From the NCBI RefSeq assembly GCF_003019675.1, contig NZ_CP028105.1, forward strand, positions 1-64,000: 64,000 nt of DNA, in the 5' to 3' direction. Below the pieces are notes generated by a model. The model was given only the letters and a program-made list of their open reading frames with translations, ran no database searches and was not told the DNA's origin. Position numbers and translations under genes: made by a program. This document shows, piece after piece, positions 51,825 to 59,105 of this stretch (positions within the stretch are counted from its first letter, which is position 1; the number at the start of each line of letters is the position of its first letter). The DNA comes from Fusobacterium ulcerans. Its GTDB lineage: Bacteria > Fusobacteriota > Fusobacteriia > Fusobacteriales > Fusobacteriaceae.

Positions 51825-52478
51825 ATGATTAATAAAAAAATAAAATTAAAAAATTCATTATTAGATTTTGAATTTGAAGTTGAAAATTGTTGTCCACATT
51901 GTGGCGTCTACAATGACCCTGTAAAAATTAATGATTTACAAAATTTTTCTGATAAAGATGGTTTGATCATTTTCGCCTTGATTTTTAAATCCTCTTGTTG
52001 CCAAAGACTTTTTTCATCATTTTATATTTTTGATCAGCTCAATCGTAGAACCAAACACATCTTCACTTATCCCAGTGTAAAACCCCATGTTTTTGATAAA
52101 GGTTTACAAGAAGTGTCGCCAAACTTTATAAAAATTTTCAATCAGTCTAAAGCAGCAGAAGATCTTGGGAATTTTGAACTTGCTTGCATTGGATATAGAA
52201 CTTCTATAGAATTTCTTTTAAAAGATTTCTTAATTAGAGTCAGAAAAGAAGATGAAAACAAAATATCTAAGATGAAACTATATGATGTTATATCTCTTTT
52301 TGAAGAAAAAGAAATTTCTATATCAGCTGATGTAGTTCGTGCTTTTGGAAATGATAAAACTCATTATATTGCTAAATATGACTTTGAAATATCACAAGTA
52401 AAAACTTATTTAAAATTTTTAATAGATGCAATTGTTAAAGAGATTTATCTTGCAAATCCGCCGATAAAAGGTCGTTAA
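51825..52478 (+). CDS. DUF4145-like zinc protein (lysogenic moron candidate)
   Basis: The 217-residue protein has an N-terminal zinc ribbon (C23, C26 in 'CCPHCG', then C58/C59) and a helical C-terminal domain ('ACIGYRTSIEFLLKDFLIRVRKED', 'VVRAFGNDKTHY') typical of DUF4145. That domain is HEPN-like and frequent in restriction and other defence proteins. The gene is on the plus strand among leftward early genes with its own promoter, the pattern of a moron expressed in the lysogen. Its 3' end overlaps the convergent gene by 44 bp. Confidence 0.65.
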   Translation: MINKKIKLKNSLLDFEFEVENCCPHCGVYNDPVKINDLQNFSDKDGLIIFALIFKSSCCQRLFSSFYIFDQLNRRTKHIFTYPSVKPHVFDKGLQEVSPNFIKIFNQSKAAEDLGNFELACIGYRTSIEFLLKDFLIRVRKEDENKISKMKLYDVISLFEEKEISISADVVRAFGNDKTHYIAKYDFEISQVKTYLKFLIDAIVKEIYLANPPIKGR

Positions 52479-52632
52479 CTTCTAGTTCGAGGAATATTTT
52501 ATTTTTAGCCAATTCATCTATAAGTGATTTGGCTTTTTTTAATGCTTCATTCAGTTCGTTTAATTTTTCAATAGTATCATGTAAGGAATGGGTATCTATT
52601 TTTAAAGTTACCCCTTTTAATTCTTTTTCCAT
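52435..52632 (-). CDS. Hypothetical phage protein (65 aa)
   Basis: This amphipathic, helical protein ('LHDTIEKLNELNEALKKAKSLIDELAKNKI') has no family I recognise. It lies behind the Cro-like gene and has a repressor-type operator at 52673-52687 just upstream. Its 3' end runs into the convergent DUF4145-like gene. Confidence 0.5.
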   Translation of the reverse strand: MEKELKGVTLKIDTHSLHDTIEKLNELNEALKKAKSLIDELAKNKIFLELEVNDLLSADLQDKSL

Positions 52633-52672
52633 CTTAATTCACCTCACTTTTAATTTTGTTCAATTTTTTTCA

Positions 52673-52687
52673 GACACTTAAAGTGAC
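52673..52687. promoter_or_regulatory. Operator O1 (CI/Cro type)
   Basis: GACACTTAAAGTGAC is a 15-bp palindrome with one mismatched pair. The CACTT half-site recurs at the cI/cro promoters (52949-52961 and 53008-53021). Confidence 0.6.
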
Positions 52688-52691
52688 ATTA

Positions 52692-52895
52692 TTAGTCAAA
52701 AAAAATTAAATCCCTCTCTTCTTTAGATATAGATAATAATTCTGATAATTTCATAATTTCAGAAGCTTTAAACTCATTTTTATTTGAGATTTTTAATCTT
52801 AATCCACATGGAGTAAGTTCTATACTTTTTGCTATAAAAGATTGTTTATAACCACTTTCATCTATTTTTTTTCTTAATAATTCCGATTTTATCAT
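52692..52895 (-). CDS. Cro-like helix-turn-helix protein
   Basis: The 67-residue protein has a HTH region 'KQSFIAKSIELTPCGLRLKISNKNEFKASEIMKLSELL', as in small Cro/Arc-like phage regulators. It reads away from the S24 repressor across a shared 160-bp promoter region with operators, the classic cI/cro arrangement. Confidence 0.75.
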   Translation of the reverse strand: MIKSELLRKKIDESGYKQSFIAKSIELTPCGLRLKISNKNEFKASEIMKLSELLSISKEERDLIFFD

Positions 52896-52925
52896 AAAAA
52901 CACCTCCTTTTTTATTTTGTTCCTT

Positions 52926-53027
52926 TTAAGTGTCTAAAATATTTATACCACTTTCGACACTATAAGTCAACTATTTTTTTTAAAAAGAAATATTTTTGTT
53001 GCTTTTTAGTGACTCAAGTGATATAAT
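52926..53027. promoter_or_regulatory. Lysis-lysogeny switch: cI and cro promoters with operators
   Basis: Minus promoter for cro: TTGACT (52965-52970), 17 bp, TATAAA (52942-52947), with operator CACTTTCGACACT (52949-52961) in the spacer. Plus promoter for cI: TTGCTT (52999-53004), 17 bp, TATAAT (53022-53027), with AGTGACTCAAGTGA (53008-53021) in the spacer; its complement matches CACTT-N2-G-W-CACT. A half-site AAGTGTC lies at 52928-52934. One repressor can thus block cro and control itself. Confidence 0.8.
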
Positions 53028-53058
53028 CCACATATAGAATAAAGCTTGGAGGAAAAAG

Positions 53059-53697
53059 ATGACCATTGGTGAAAGAATAAAGAAAAAAAGAGAAGAACTA
53101 AAATTATCTCAAGAACAACTTGCTGAAATTATGGGTTATAAATCTAAAACATCTATCCATAAAGCTGAACAAGGGATTACAGATTTACCTCAATCAAAAA
53201 TAATAGAATTCGCTAGAGCACTTAAAACTACTCCTTCATATTTGATGGGGTGGGAAGAAAAAATAGAAAAATCAAATGCTGTTATTCTTGATAAATCTCA
53301 ATTTATATATGTCCCAGTGTATGGAAAAGCTTCTGCCGGAAATGGATATATCAATATGGATACTGTGCTTTATGACAAACTAATACATATTAATGGCTAT
53401 TCTCATGATAGCTTTTTGATTGAAGTATCAGGAGACAGTATGGAACCAACTATTTTAGATGGTGAATTTGTATTAGTAGATCCTACACGCACTGAAATTT
53501 GTGAAGGGAAGATTTATGTAATTACTTACAACAATGAAACTTACATTAAAATGATAGAAAAGCATGAAGAAGATGAAATTGTTCTGTTGAAAAGTGTAAA
53601 TCAAAAATACAGAGATAAAGTAATTAAAAAAGAAGAATTTGAGAATGTAAAAATAGAAGGCAGAGTTGTAAAAGTTATTTCAGAAAGAAATCTATAA
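53059..53697 (+). CDS. CI-like repressor with S24 (LexA-type) peptidase domain
   Basis: The 212-residue prophage repressor has an XRE HTH (about 1-60, 'LSQEQLAEIMGYKSKTSIHKAEQG'), a linker with the probable self-cleavage site A93-G94, and an S24 domain with S127 in 'SGDSMEPTILDGEFVLVD' and K164. RecA-stimulated self-cleavage would connect DNA damage to induction. It is the first gene of a rightward operon that runs on into cargo genes. Confidence 0.93.
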   Translation: MTIGERIKKKREELKLSQEQLAEIMGYKSKTSIHKAEQGITDLPQSKIIEFARALKTTPSYLMGWEEKIEKSNAVILDKSQFIYVPVYGKASAGNGYINMDTVLYDKLIHINGYSHDSFLIEVSGDSMEPTILDGEFVLVDPTRTEICEGKIYVITYNNETYIKMIEKHEEDEIVLLKSVNQKYRDKVIKKEEFENVKIEGRVVKVISERNL

Positions 53698-53742
53698 TAT
53701 GTATAAAACATATATAAAAATAAACTACTGGAGGAAAGAAAT

Positions 53743-54132
53743 ATGAAAAAGAAAATTTTAATCGGAATTGCAGCAGTAATTATTGTTTTAGGAGCACCAA
53801 GCACAATGTTTGGAGAGGATGCAACACCTGCTGAATATGTGGCTGCTTTAGGAAAAGCAACTCTGTATGCAAATCAAATGCATATGTCTAAAAAGGCTCT
53901 ACATGAACAATTGATTTCTGAGTTTGGAGAGCAATTTACAGAAGAAGCTGCTGATTATGCTGTTGAAAAAGTAAAAGCTAATTGGAAAGAAAATGCTTTA
54001 AGTAAAGCTAAAATGTATCAGAAAGAAATGAATATGTCAAGAAAAGCTGTTTATGATCAACTAATATCTGAATATGGAGAGAACTTTACAAAAGAAGAAG
54101 CAGACTATGCTTTAGAGCATTTGCCTAAATAG
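53743..54132 (+). CDS. Secreted Ltp-repeat protein, putative superinfection exclusion
   Basis: The 129-residue protein has a signal sequence (about 1-24) and two tandem Ltp (host-cell-surface lipoprotein) repeats: 'ALGKATLYANQMHMSKKALHEQL' and 'ALSKAKMYQKEMNMSRKAVYDQL', each followed by a 'FTEEAADYA' or 'FTKEEADYA' helix. Ltp of phage TP-J34 blocks DNA entry of related phages from the same genomic position next to the repressor. There is no lipobox cysteine here, so the product is either released to the periplasm or held by an uncleaved signal helix. Confidence 0.8.
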   Translation: MKKKILIGIAAVIIVLGAPSTMFGEDATPAEYVAALGKATLYANQMHMSKKALHEQLISEFGEQFTEEAADYAVEKVKANWKENALSKAKMYQKEMNMSRKAVYDQLISEYGENFTKEEADYALEHLPK

Positions 54133-54170
54133 AAAAAAATCTATAAAAATAAACTAAAGGGGATGAACTG

Positions 54171-55292
54171 ATGTTAGAAAAAAATATTAATTTAGAAGAC
54201 TATTTAGAAAATTTATCTAGATCTAAAGATAAAGATAGTTATTCTATGAGTATAAGAGAATTAGGAAGTATGTATAAAGAAGGATTAATAAATCTTTCTC
54301 CTGTTTACCAAAGAAAATTTCGTTGGGATAATTTAAAAGCTAGTAAATTAATAGAATCTATTTTTCTATCTATTCCCTTACCACCAATTTTCGTTTCTGT
54401 TAGAAATGGAAAATGGGATGTTGTTGATGGAGTTCAAAGAATTTCAAGTATTCTTTGGTTTTGTGGTATCTTAGATGAAACTACTGATAAAAGAGAAGAA
54501 TTAGAACTTATAGATTTAGAAAAATTAGAGCTATTAAATGGTAAAACTTATAGTTTTCTCAAAGATAAATATTCAAAAGATATTTTTAAATATTTTGATA
54601 TGAAAAGGCTAGATGTTACATTATTAACTTCTAATGATGTTGAATCAGAATATGATTTATTTAGCAGATTAAATACTGGTGGCTTAAATTTATCTTCACA
54701 AGAAATTAGAAATTTCTTGATTGTAAAATTAGACCCAATCTTATATGATGAACTTTTAAAAATTAGTAAAAATGAAGATATTACAAAACTTTTAGGAATT
54801 AGTAAAAAGCAACAAGATGAAGATTATGGAATGGAGCTGTTAGTGTATTTTATTATTATTTCAAAAACTAATAATAAATTTAAAAACCTAAAAAATCATG
54901 ATACCATAAAAGGAATTGATTTATATAAAGAATATGCTTCTAAACATCCTTCATCTAGAAGTAGATTCATTGATAAATGTATTGCTGATGTATTATATGA
55001 TGGAATCAATGTTGATGAAGAAATTCTAAATTTAAAAAAAACATTTAAAAAGATTGAAATAGAATTAGGTAATTCTCCTTTTTCTAAAGGACGAAAGTTT
55101 TCTCCTTTTATATATATTTGCTTAATTTCCTATCTTTGTAATAATTCTGATAAAACAAAAAAACTTACAGATATTCTTGAATTAATTCAGAAAAATGAAC
55201 TTTATAAAAAAAGTGCTGACAGAGGAGCAAATGTTGTTAAACAATTTATTACTGGAATAGAGATAGGGAGAGACATTTTAAAAGATGAATAA
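54171..55292 (+). CDS. DUF262 family protein
   Basis: The 373-residue protein has the DUF262 motif set: 'NLSPVYQRKFRWD' (about 41-53), 'SIFLSIPLPPIFV' and 'VVDGVQRISS' (D86-R90), the ParB-like nucleotide-binding signature. DUF262 is the GmrS-like half of type IV restriction enzymes and is common in defence islands; the nuclease DUF1524 half is absent. The stop overlaps the next (HEPN) gene start, so the two are probably expressed and act together. Confidence 0.8.
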   Translation: MLEKNINLEDYLENLSRSKDKDSYSMSIRELGSMYKEGLINLSPVYQRKFRWDNLKASKLIESIFLSIPLPPIFVSVRNGKWDVVDGVQRISSILWFCGILDETTDKREELELIDLEKLELLNGKTYSFLKDKYSKDIFKYFDMKRLDVTLLTSNDVESEYDLFSRLNTGGLNLSSQEIRNFLIVKLDPILYDELLKISKNEDITKLLGISKKQQDEDYGMELLVYFIIISKTNNKFKNLKNHDTIKGIDLYKEYASKHPSSRSRFIDKCIADVLYDGINVDEEILNLKKTFKKIEIELGNSPFSKGRKFSPFIYICLISYLCNNSDKTKKLTDILELIQKNELYKKSADRGANVVKQFITGIEIGRDILKDE

Positions 55293-55947
55293 AGACATGT
55301 TACTTTCACAAATTCAAATTTCTTTACAAAATAGAAAAAAAGAATTATTAGATTTTTTTATATTTATAAAAACGCAACAATCTGAAACTATTGAAGAAAC
55401 AATTAATAAATCATATATTCTTCTTCTATATGCTCATTGGGAAGGATTTATTAAAGAAACCTCTATCAAATATTTTTCATTTATTTGTTCTCAAAAACGT
55501 CAAGTTAAAGATTTGACCAATAATTTTTATTTAATATATTTTAAGGATATTTTAAAAAATTATCAAATTTCAAGAGCTATTTCAATAGAAAAAGAAATTT
55601 TAACTAAAACTCTTGATAAAAATAAAAAATTTAAAATAGAAATAGATAAAGAACACTTTCAAAAATATGTTCTTGGAATTGAAGATAATCTAAAATTTAA
55701 TAATTATAAAAATATTTGTGAAATACTTGATTATGTTTTAGAAGATCTTACAGGAAAATTTAATATTATTTTAGAAAAATTAGTTCATAATCGTAACTCT
55801 ATTGCTCATACAGGCATAAAGGCTGATGAAAATACTTACACAGATATTGCTGATATTGAAGATATGAAAAATGCCATTATAAAAGAAATGGATAATTTTT
55901 ATCTTTTTGTTGAAAGTAATATAAAAAATGATAGATATTTAATATAA
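55285..55947 (+). CDS. HEPN-domain protein (MAE_28990/RiboL-PSP-like)
   Basis: The 220-residue helical protein has the HEPN signature 'LVHNRNSIAHTG' with R170-x4-H175, the catalytic pair of HEPN ribonucleases, and 'LLLYAHWEGFIKE' in its first half, typical of MAE_28990-like HEPN proteins. It overlaps the DUF262 gene by 8 bp. HEPN proteins of this type are thought to cut RNA in abortive infection or to form toxin-antitoxin pairs with their neighbour. Activity here is inferred. Confidence 0.75.
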   Translation: MNKDMLLSQIQISLQNRKKELLDFFIFIKTQQSETIEETINKSYILLLYAHWEGFIKETSIKYFSFICSQKRQVKDLTNNFYLIYFKDILKNYQISRAISIEKEILTKTLDKNKKFKIEIDKEHFQKYVLGIEDNLKFNNYKNICEILDYVLEDLTGKFNIILEKLVHNRNSIAHTGIKADENTYTDIADIEDMKNAIIKEMDNFYLFVESNIKNDRYLI

Positions 55948-55976
55948 AATACTATATTTCAATTTGAGGAGAACAA

Positions 55977-56744
55977 ATGATTTTATATAATTGTGATGTT
56001 ATTGATGGATTAAAAAAAGTAGAAAATGCATCAGTAGATTTATTATTTATTGATCCCCCTTATAACTTAGGGAAAAAATATAAGGGAACTATTGATCATT
56101 GGAAAACTGATGAAGAATATTTAGAATGGTGTTATAGTTGGTTAGAGGTAAGTCTTCAAAAATTAAAACCCAATGGTTGTTTATATTTTATGAGTTCAAC
56201 TCAATATGGAGCATATTTTGATATTTATTTAAGAGAAAAGATGCATATTCTCTCTAGAATTATATGGGAATATGATAGTTCTGGGGTTCAAGCAAAAAAA
56301 CATTTTGGTTCTTTGTATGAACCTATCATCTTTGCTGTAATGAATAAAAAAAACTACACTTTTAACTTTAAAGATATTATGGTTGCAACTAAAACTGGAG
56401 CACAAAGAAAATTAATTGATTATAGAAAAAATCCTCCTGTTCCTTATAATGAAGAAAAAGTACCTGGAAATGTGTGGTATTTTCCACGAGTAAGATACAG
56501 AATGAAAGAATATGTTGAACATCCTTCCCAAAAACCTGAAGCTTTATTAGAAAGGATTATAAAAGTTAGCACTAATGAAACAGATACTATATTAGACCTT
56601 TTTGCTGGTTCTTTTTCTCTAGGAATGGTTTGTAAACGTCTTAATAGAAAATATATAGGAATTGAAAAAAGTAAGGAATATTACACAGTTGGAATTGAAA
56701 GATTAAAAGATAAGAAGGAAGTACTAAATGAATGTGATTTATAA
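55977..56744 (+). CDS. DPPY adenine-specific DNA methyltransferase (YhdJ-like)
   Basis: The 255-residue enzyme has catalytic motif IV 'FIDPPYNLGK' (25-34) near the start and motif I 'ILDLFAGSFSLGM' near the end (beta class). The middle 'WEYDSSGVQAKKHFGSLYEPI' and late 'HPSQKPEALLERII' segments resemble YhdJ-type N6-adenine methylases. It follows the HEPN gene by 29 bp and overlaps the GNAT gene, within the repressor-linked operon. The second methylase of this prophage; no restriction nuclease is adjacent. Confidence 0.87.
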   Translation: MILYNCDVIDGLKKVENASVDLLFIDPPYNLGKKYKGTIDHWKTDEEYLEWCYSWLEVSLQKLKPNGCLYFMSSTQYGAYFDIYLREKMHILSRIIWEYDSSGVQAKKHFGSLYEPIIFAVMNKKNYTFNFKDIMVATKTGAQRKLIDYRKNPPVPYNEEKVPGNVWYFPRVRYRMKEYVEHPSQKPEALLERIIKVSTNETDTILDLFAGSFSLGMVCKRLNRKYIGIEKSKEYYTVGIERLKDKKEVLNECDL

Positions 56745-57147
56745 TGGCATTAAATATTCTACTTTTAAAAAAGAAATAGAAAATATAAATATTTCTGAAA
56801 TAACTATTGAGATTGTAGATGACAGCCTCCATTGTTTAAAAAATAATTTTGTCCATATTTATAGTTTTTATTCCACAAAAGAAAAACAAGGTTATGGAAG
56901 TAAAGCTTTAAAAGAAATCATAAAAATAGCTAACAAATATCAAGTTAATTTATATCTTTTTCCAGCTGGAACCAGTGAAAGATTTTATAAAAAATTTGGA
57001 TTTATTTATCCTGAAAATTCTAAAAATTATTATATCCCTATGAAGTTATACTTTTTGTGCAATGAATATAGCCCAATATACCAAAAGATAAAATCAGTTA
57101 AAATTATGTCTTTATTAAAAAAAATAAAACTTTTTTTATTTAATTAA
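56728..57147 (+). CDS. GNAT-fold acetyltransferase-like protein
   Basis: The 139-residue protein has the acyl-CoA loop 'QGYGSKALKEIIKIA' (Q54-x-Y-G57 motif A) and 'FYKKFGFI' in motif B, as in GNAT enzymes. It overlaps the 3' end of the adenine methylase by 17 bp, so both are likely made together. A small GNAT next to a DNA methylase recalls Mu Mom-like base modification, but peptide or small-molecule acetylation is equally possible. The C-terminus is strongly basic and hydrophobic. Confidence 0.65.
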   Translation: MNVIYNGIKYSTFKKEIENINISEITIEIVDDSLHCLKNNFVHIYSFYSTKEKQGYGSKALKEIIKIANKYQVNLYLFPAGTSERFYKKFGFIYPENSKNYYIPMKLYFLCNEYSPIYQKIKSVKIMSLLKKIKLFLFN

Positions 57148-57339
57148 TAAAAAATAGCTATTATTTCAATAATTTAAGATTTTGGGAAAGGGAGAAACAA
57201 TTTAATAAAGTCTAGATTTAAAAAACTTCGTTTATTAAAAAGGAGATTTTCAACAAGTACAACAGGTTGTTTATTTCCATGTGTTATTCTTGTGGTAATT
57301 TTAATATTTTTATAAAAATAAAAGGGAGATTTTAAAATT

Positions 57340-57795
57340 ATGAAAAAAAATTTCAAAGATACTTTTAGCCATTACTTTAACTTTCATCTTAATCACATGT
57401 GGGACTTCTGAAGCTCAAAAATCCCTCGAAAATACTTTAAAAGATGTTAAAACTGGAAAAATTTTAGATCCATCTGATAAAAATTCAGCAATTACAGTAG
57501 CTATTTTTAAAAAAATGGCTTACCAAGTGAAAAAACAACTGAAAATGGTAATATTGCTGATATAGAAGTCAGTATAAAGGCTGTTGATTTAAGCTTATAC
57601 ATGAAAGAATATATGACTTTGATGATACCTCTTTCCTTTGCTGGAGCAACTGATGAAGAAATAGAAGAAGATGCAACTAAATTTTTTACAGCTCTAGGAA
57701 CTCGTAGTGATTTAAAATATATAGAAACTAATATTGTTATTAGAGAAGAGGTTATGGATGTAATAACTGGGAATGTTTCAAAAATATTCAAATAA
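57340..57795 (+). pseudogene. Frameshifted lipoprotein gene
   Basis: The ATG at 57340 (after AAAGGGAG) opens a frame that stops after 23 codons. The next frame gives a clear lipoprotein signal ('LLAITLTFILITCGTS', lipobox L-I-T-C). A further shift at the 7-A run near 57510 is needed to join 'NGLPSEKTTENGNIADIEV' and the 64-codon C-terminal part that ends at 57795. Both breaks lie in poly-A tracts (8 A at 57343-57350 and 7 A). Either the gene is decayed, phase variable, or the assembly has homopolymer errors. Corrected, the protein would be about 150 residues. Confidence 0.72.
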
Positions 57796-57867
57796 AAAAA
57801 CAGCTCCTACGCCAAATAGGAACTGTTGAACATATGCACAACTAAAGTCATGCGATATATAATAGGT
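57793..57867 (-). ncRNA. Candidate small RNA antisense to the int leader
   Basis: On the minus strand an extended -10 box TGATATAAT (TATAAT complement at 57874-57879) would start a transcript near 57867. About 40-75 nt later a terminator is met: AACAGTTCCTA/TAGGAGCTGTT (57799-57827, 11 bp with one U-G only on this strand) followed by seven T. No coding potential. The match of promoter, spacing and terminator suggests a short RNA of about 75 nt. Confidence 0.45.
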
Positions 57868-57890
57868 ATTTGTATTATATCACGACTTTG
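57844..57890. promoter_or_regulatory. Inverted-repeat control region of int
   Basis: AAAGTC (57844-57849) and GACTTT (57884-57889) bracket facing TATAAT boxes at 57858-57863 (plus, toward int) and 57874-57879 (minus). The motif TTTGTATTATATCACG (57869-57884) is shared, in reverse, with 21950-21965 by attL. It may be autoregulated by integrase or excisionase, or control int by overlapping convergent promoters. Confidence 0.5.
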
Positions 57891-57936
57891 GTTATTTTGC
57901 TATACCTAGAAATAACAGAAAGGACGTGATTTTTTT

Positions 57937-58962
57937 ATGCGTAATGCTAATGGATATGGCAGTGTATATAAGCTGTCTGGAAAAAGGAGAAGACCTTATG
58001 TTGCAGTTAAAACTGTAAGTTTAAAAGGAGGGATACAAAAAAGAGTTATCCTAGGGTATTATGAGGGTAGTAAAGAAGCTAAAATAGCTTTAGCAGAGTA
58101 TAACAGGGATCCTTATGACCTAACAGCTGCTAAAATAACATTTTATGAAGTATATGAGAAAATGATGAAACAAGATATTGAAAAAGTAACCTCTAAAACT
58201 TATAGCTTCAAAAAATCTCTTGTTAAATTTTTTGAACCTGTCTACAACACACCAATAAAAGATATCAAATTAGCTATACTACAGCAATTATTTGATTCAA
58301 ATAAATCATATTCTTATGGAACTCTAAGCCTAAAAAAATCTTTATGTATACAAATTTTTGATTTTGCATTAAAAAGAGAGTTGGTAGAAAAAAATTATGG
58401 TATACTTATAGATATTAATAAGAAAAATGAAAAAGTTATTCAAAGAAAAATATTTACTTCTGATGAAATTGATAAATTGTGGGAATTGTCAGGAATACAA
58501 GATGTAGATATAATATTAACAATGATTTATACTGGTTTAAGAATAGGCGAATTATTAGAGTTAAAAATATCAAGCATTAATCTAGAAGACAGATATTGTA
58601 TAGCAGGATCAAAAACAGAGGCTGGAAAAGACAGATTAATTCCATTCAATTATAGAATTTTACCTGTAATAACAAGATATATTTCAACTGAAAAAATATA
58701 TTTGTTCCAGAGTATTAGAAATAAAAAAATAAAATATACTAATTGGAGAGCAACAAAATTTATTCCTTTAATGGAAAAAATCAAGATGGAACACACAATA
58801 CATGATTGTAGGCATACTTTTGCCAGTCTACTGAGTAACGCTGATGCTAATACTACAGCTATAGCTAAAATTATTGGACACAGTAATTATGATATGACTG
58901 AAAAGATTTATACTCATAAGGATATTGAAGAGCTTAAAAAAGCAGTTGATAGAATTATATAA
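57937..58962 (+). CDS. int: Tyrosine-family site-specific integrase
   Basis: The 341-residue phage integrase has an AP2-like arm-binding N-terminus (about 1-60, 'NGYGSVYKLSGKRRRPYVAVKTV'), a SAM-like core-binding domain (about 68-155) and the catalytic domain with R202 ('TGLRIGELLEL'), the beta-hairpin lysine, H289-x2-R292 ('HDCRHTFA'), H315 ('GHSNYDMT') and nucleophile Y325. All catalytic residues are present. It lies 23 bp before attR with AAAGGACG as ribosome site. Confidence 0.95.
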   Translation: MRNANGYGSVYKLSGKRRRPYVAVKTVSLKGGIQKRVILGYYEGSKEAKIALAEYNRDPYDLTAAKITFYEVYEKMMKQDIEKVTSKTYSFKKSLVKFFEPVYNTPIKDIKLAILQQLFDSNKSYSYGTLSLKKSLCIQIFDFALKRELVEKNYGILIDINKKNEKVIQRKIFTSDEIDKLWELSGIQDVDIILTMIYTGLRIGELLELKISSINLEDRYCIAGSKTEAGKDRLIPFNYRILPVITRYISTEKIYLFQSIRNKKIKYTNWRATKFIPLMEKIKMEHTIHDCRHTFASLLSNADANTTAIAKIIGHSNYDMTEKIYTHKDIEELKKAVDRII

Positions 58963-58985
58963 AATAACAATATGGGGGTTGTATA

Positions 58986-59010
58986 ATTGTTAGTTGTTTG
59001 TTAGCTATAA
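58986..59010 (+). repeat. attR core (25-bp direct repeat)
   Basis: Identical to 21891-21915. It lies 23 bp after the int stop codon, the normal place for attP-derived sequence, and marks the right prophage boundary. Confidence 0.93.
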
Positions 59011-59105
59011 AAATTTTTATAAAAAAATTTTAAAACAATTAACTTTTTCACTGCCTGAATTAGAGCTATTTAAACGATTTTATAACTATTAATAAAATAT
59101 CTGAA

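Larger units (their letters stand above)
21891..59010. mobile_element. Temperate contractile-tail prophage, about 37.1 kb
   Basis: The element is bounded by a perfect 25-bp direct repeat. It contains an integrase next to the right repeat, a repressor/Cro switch, a replication module, terminase, an HK97-type head, a PBSX/Mu-type contractile tail, fibre genes, endolysin and holins at the left end. All core modules look intact, so the phage may be inducible. Only one accessory gene (57340-57795) is visibly broken. It interrupts an intergenic region, not a gene or tRNA. Confidence 0.95.

Noticed and set aside
57199-57315. Open frame of 38 codons ending in a hydrophobic helix on the plus strand between the GNAT gene and the broken lipoprotein
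   Set aside because: It has no ATG, GTG or TTG at a usable distance from the AAAGGGAG site and is very short, so I do not call it a gene.
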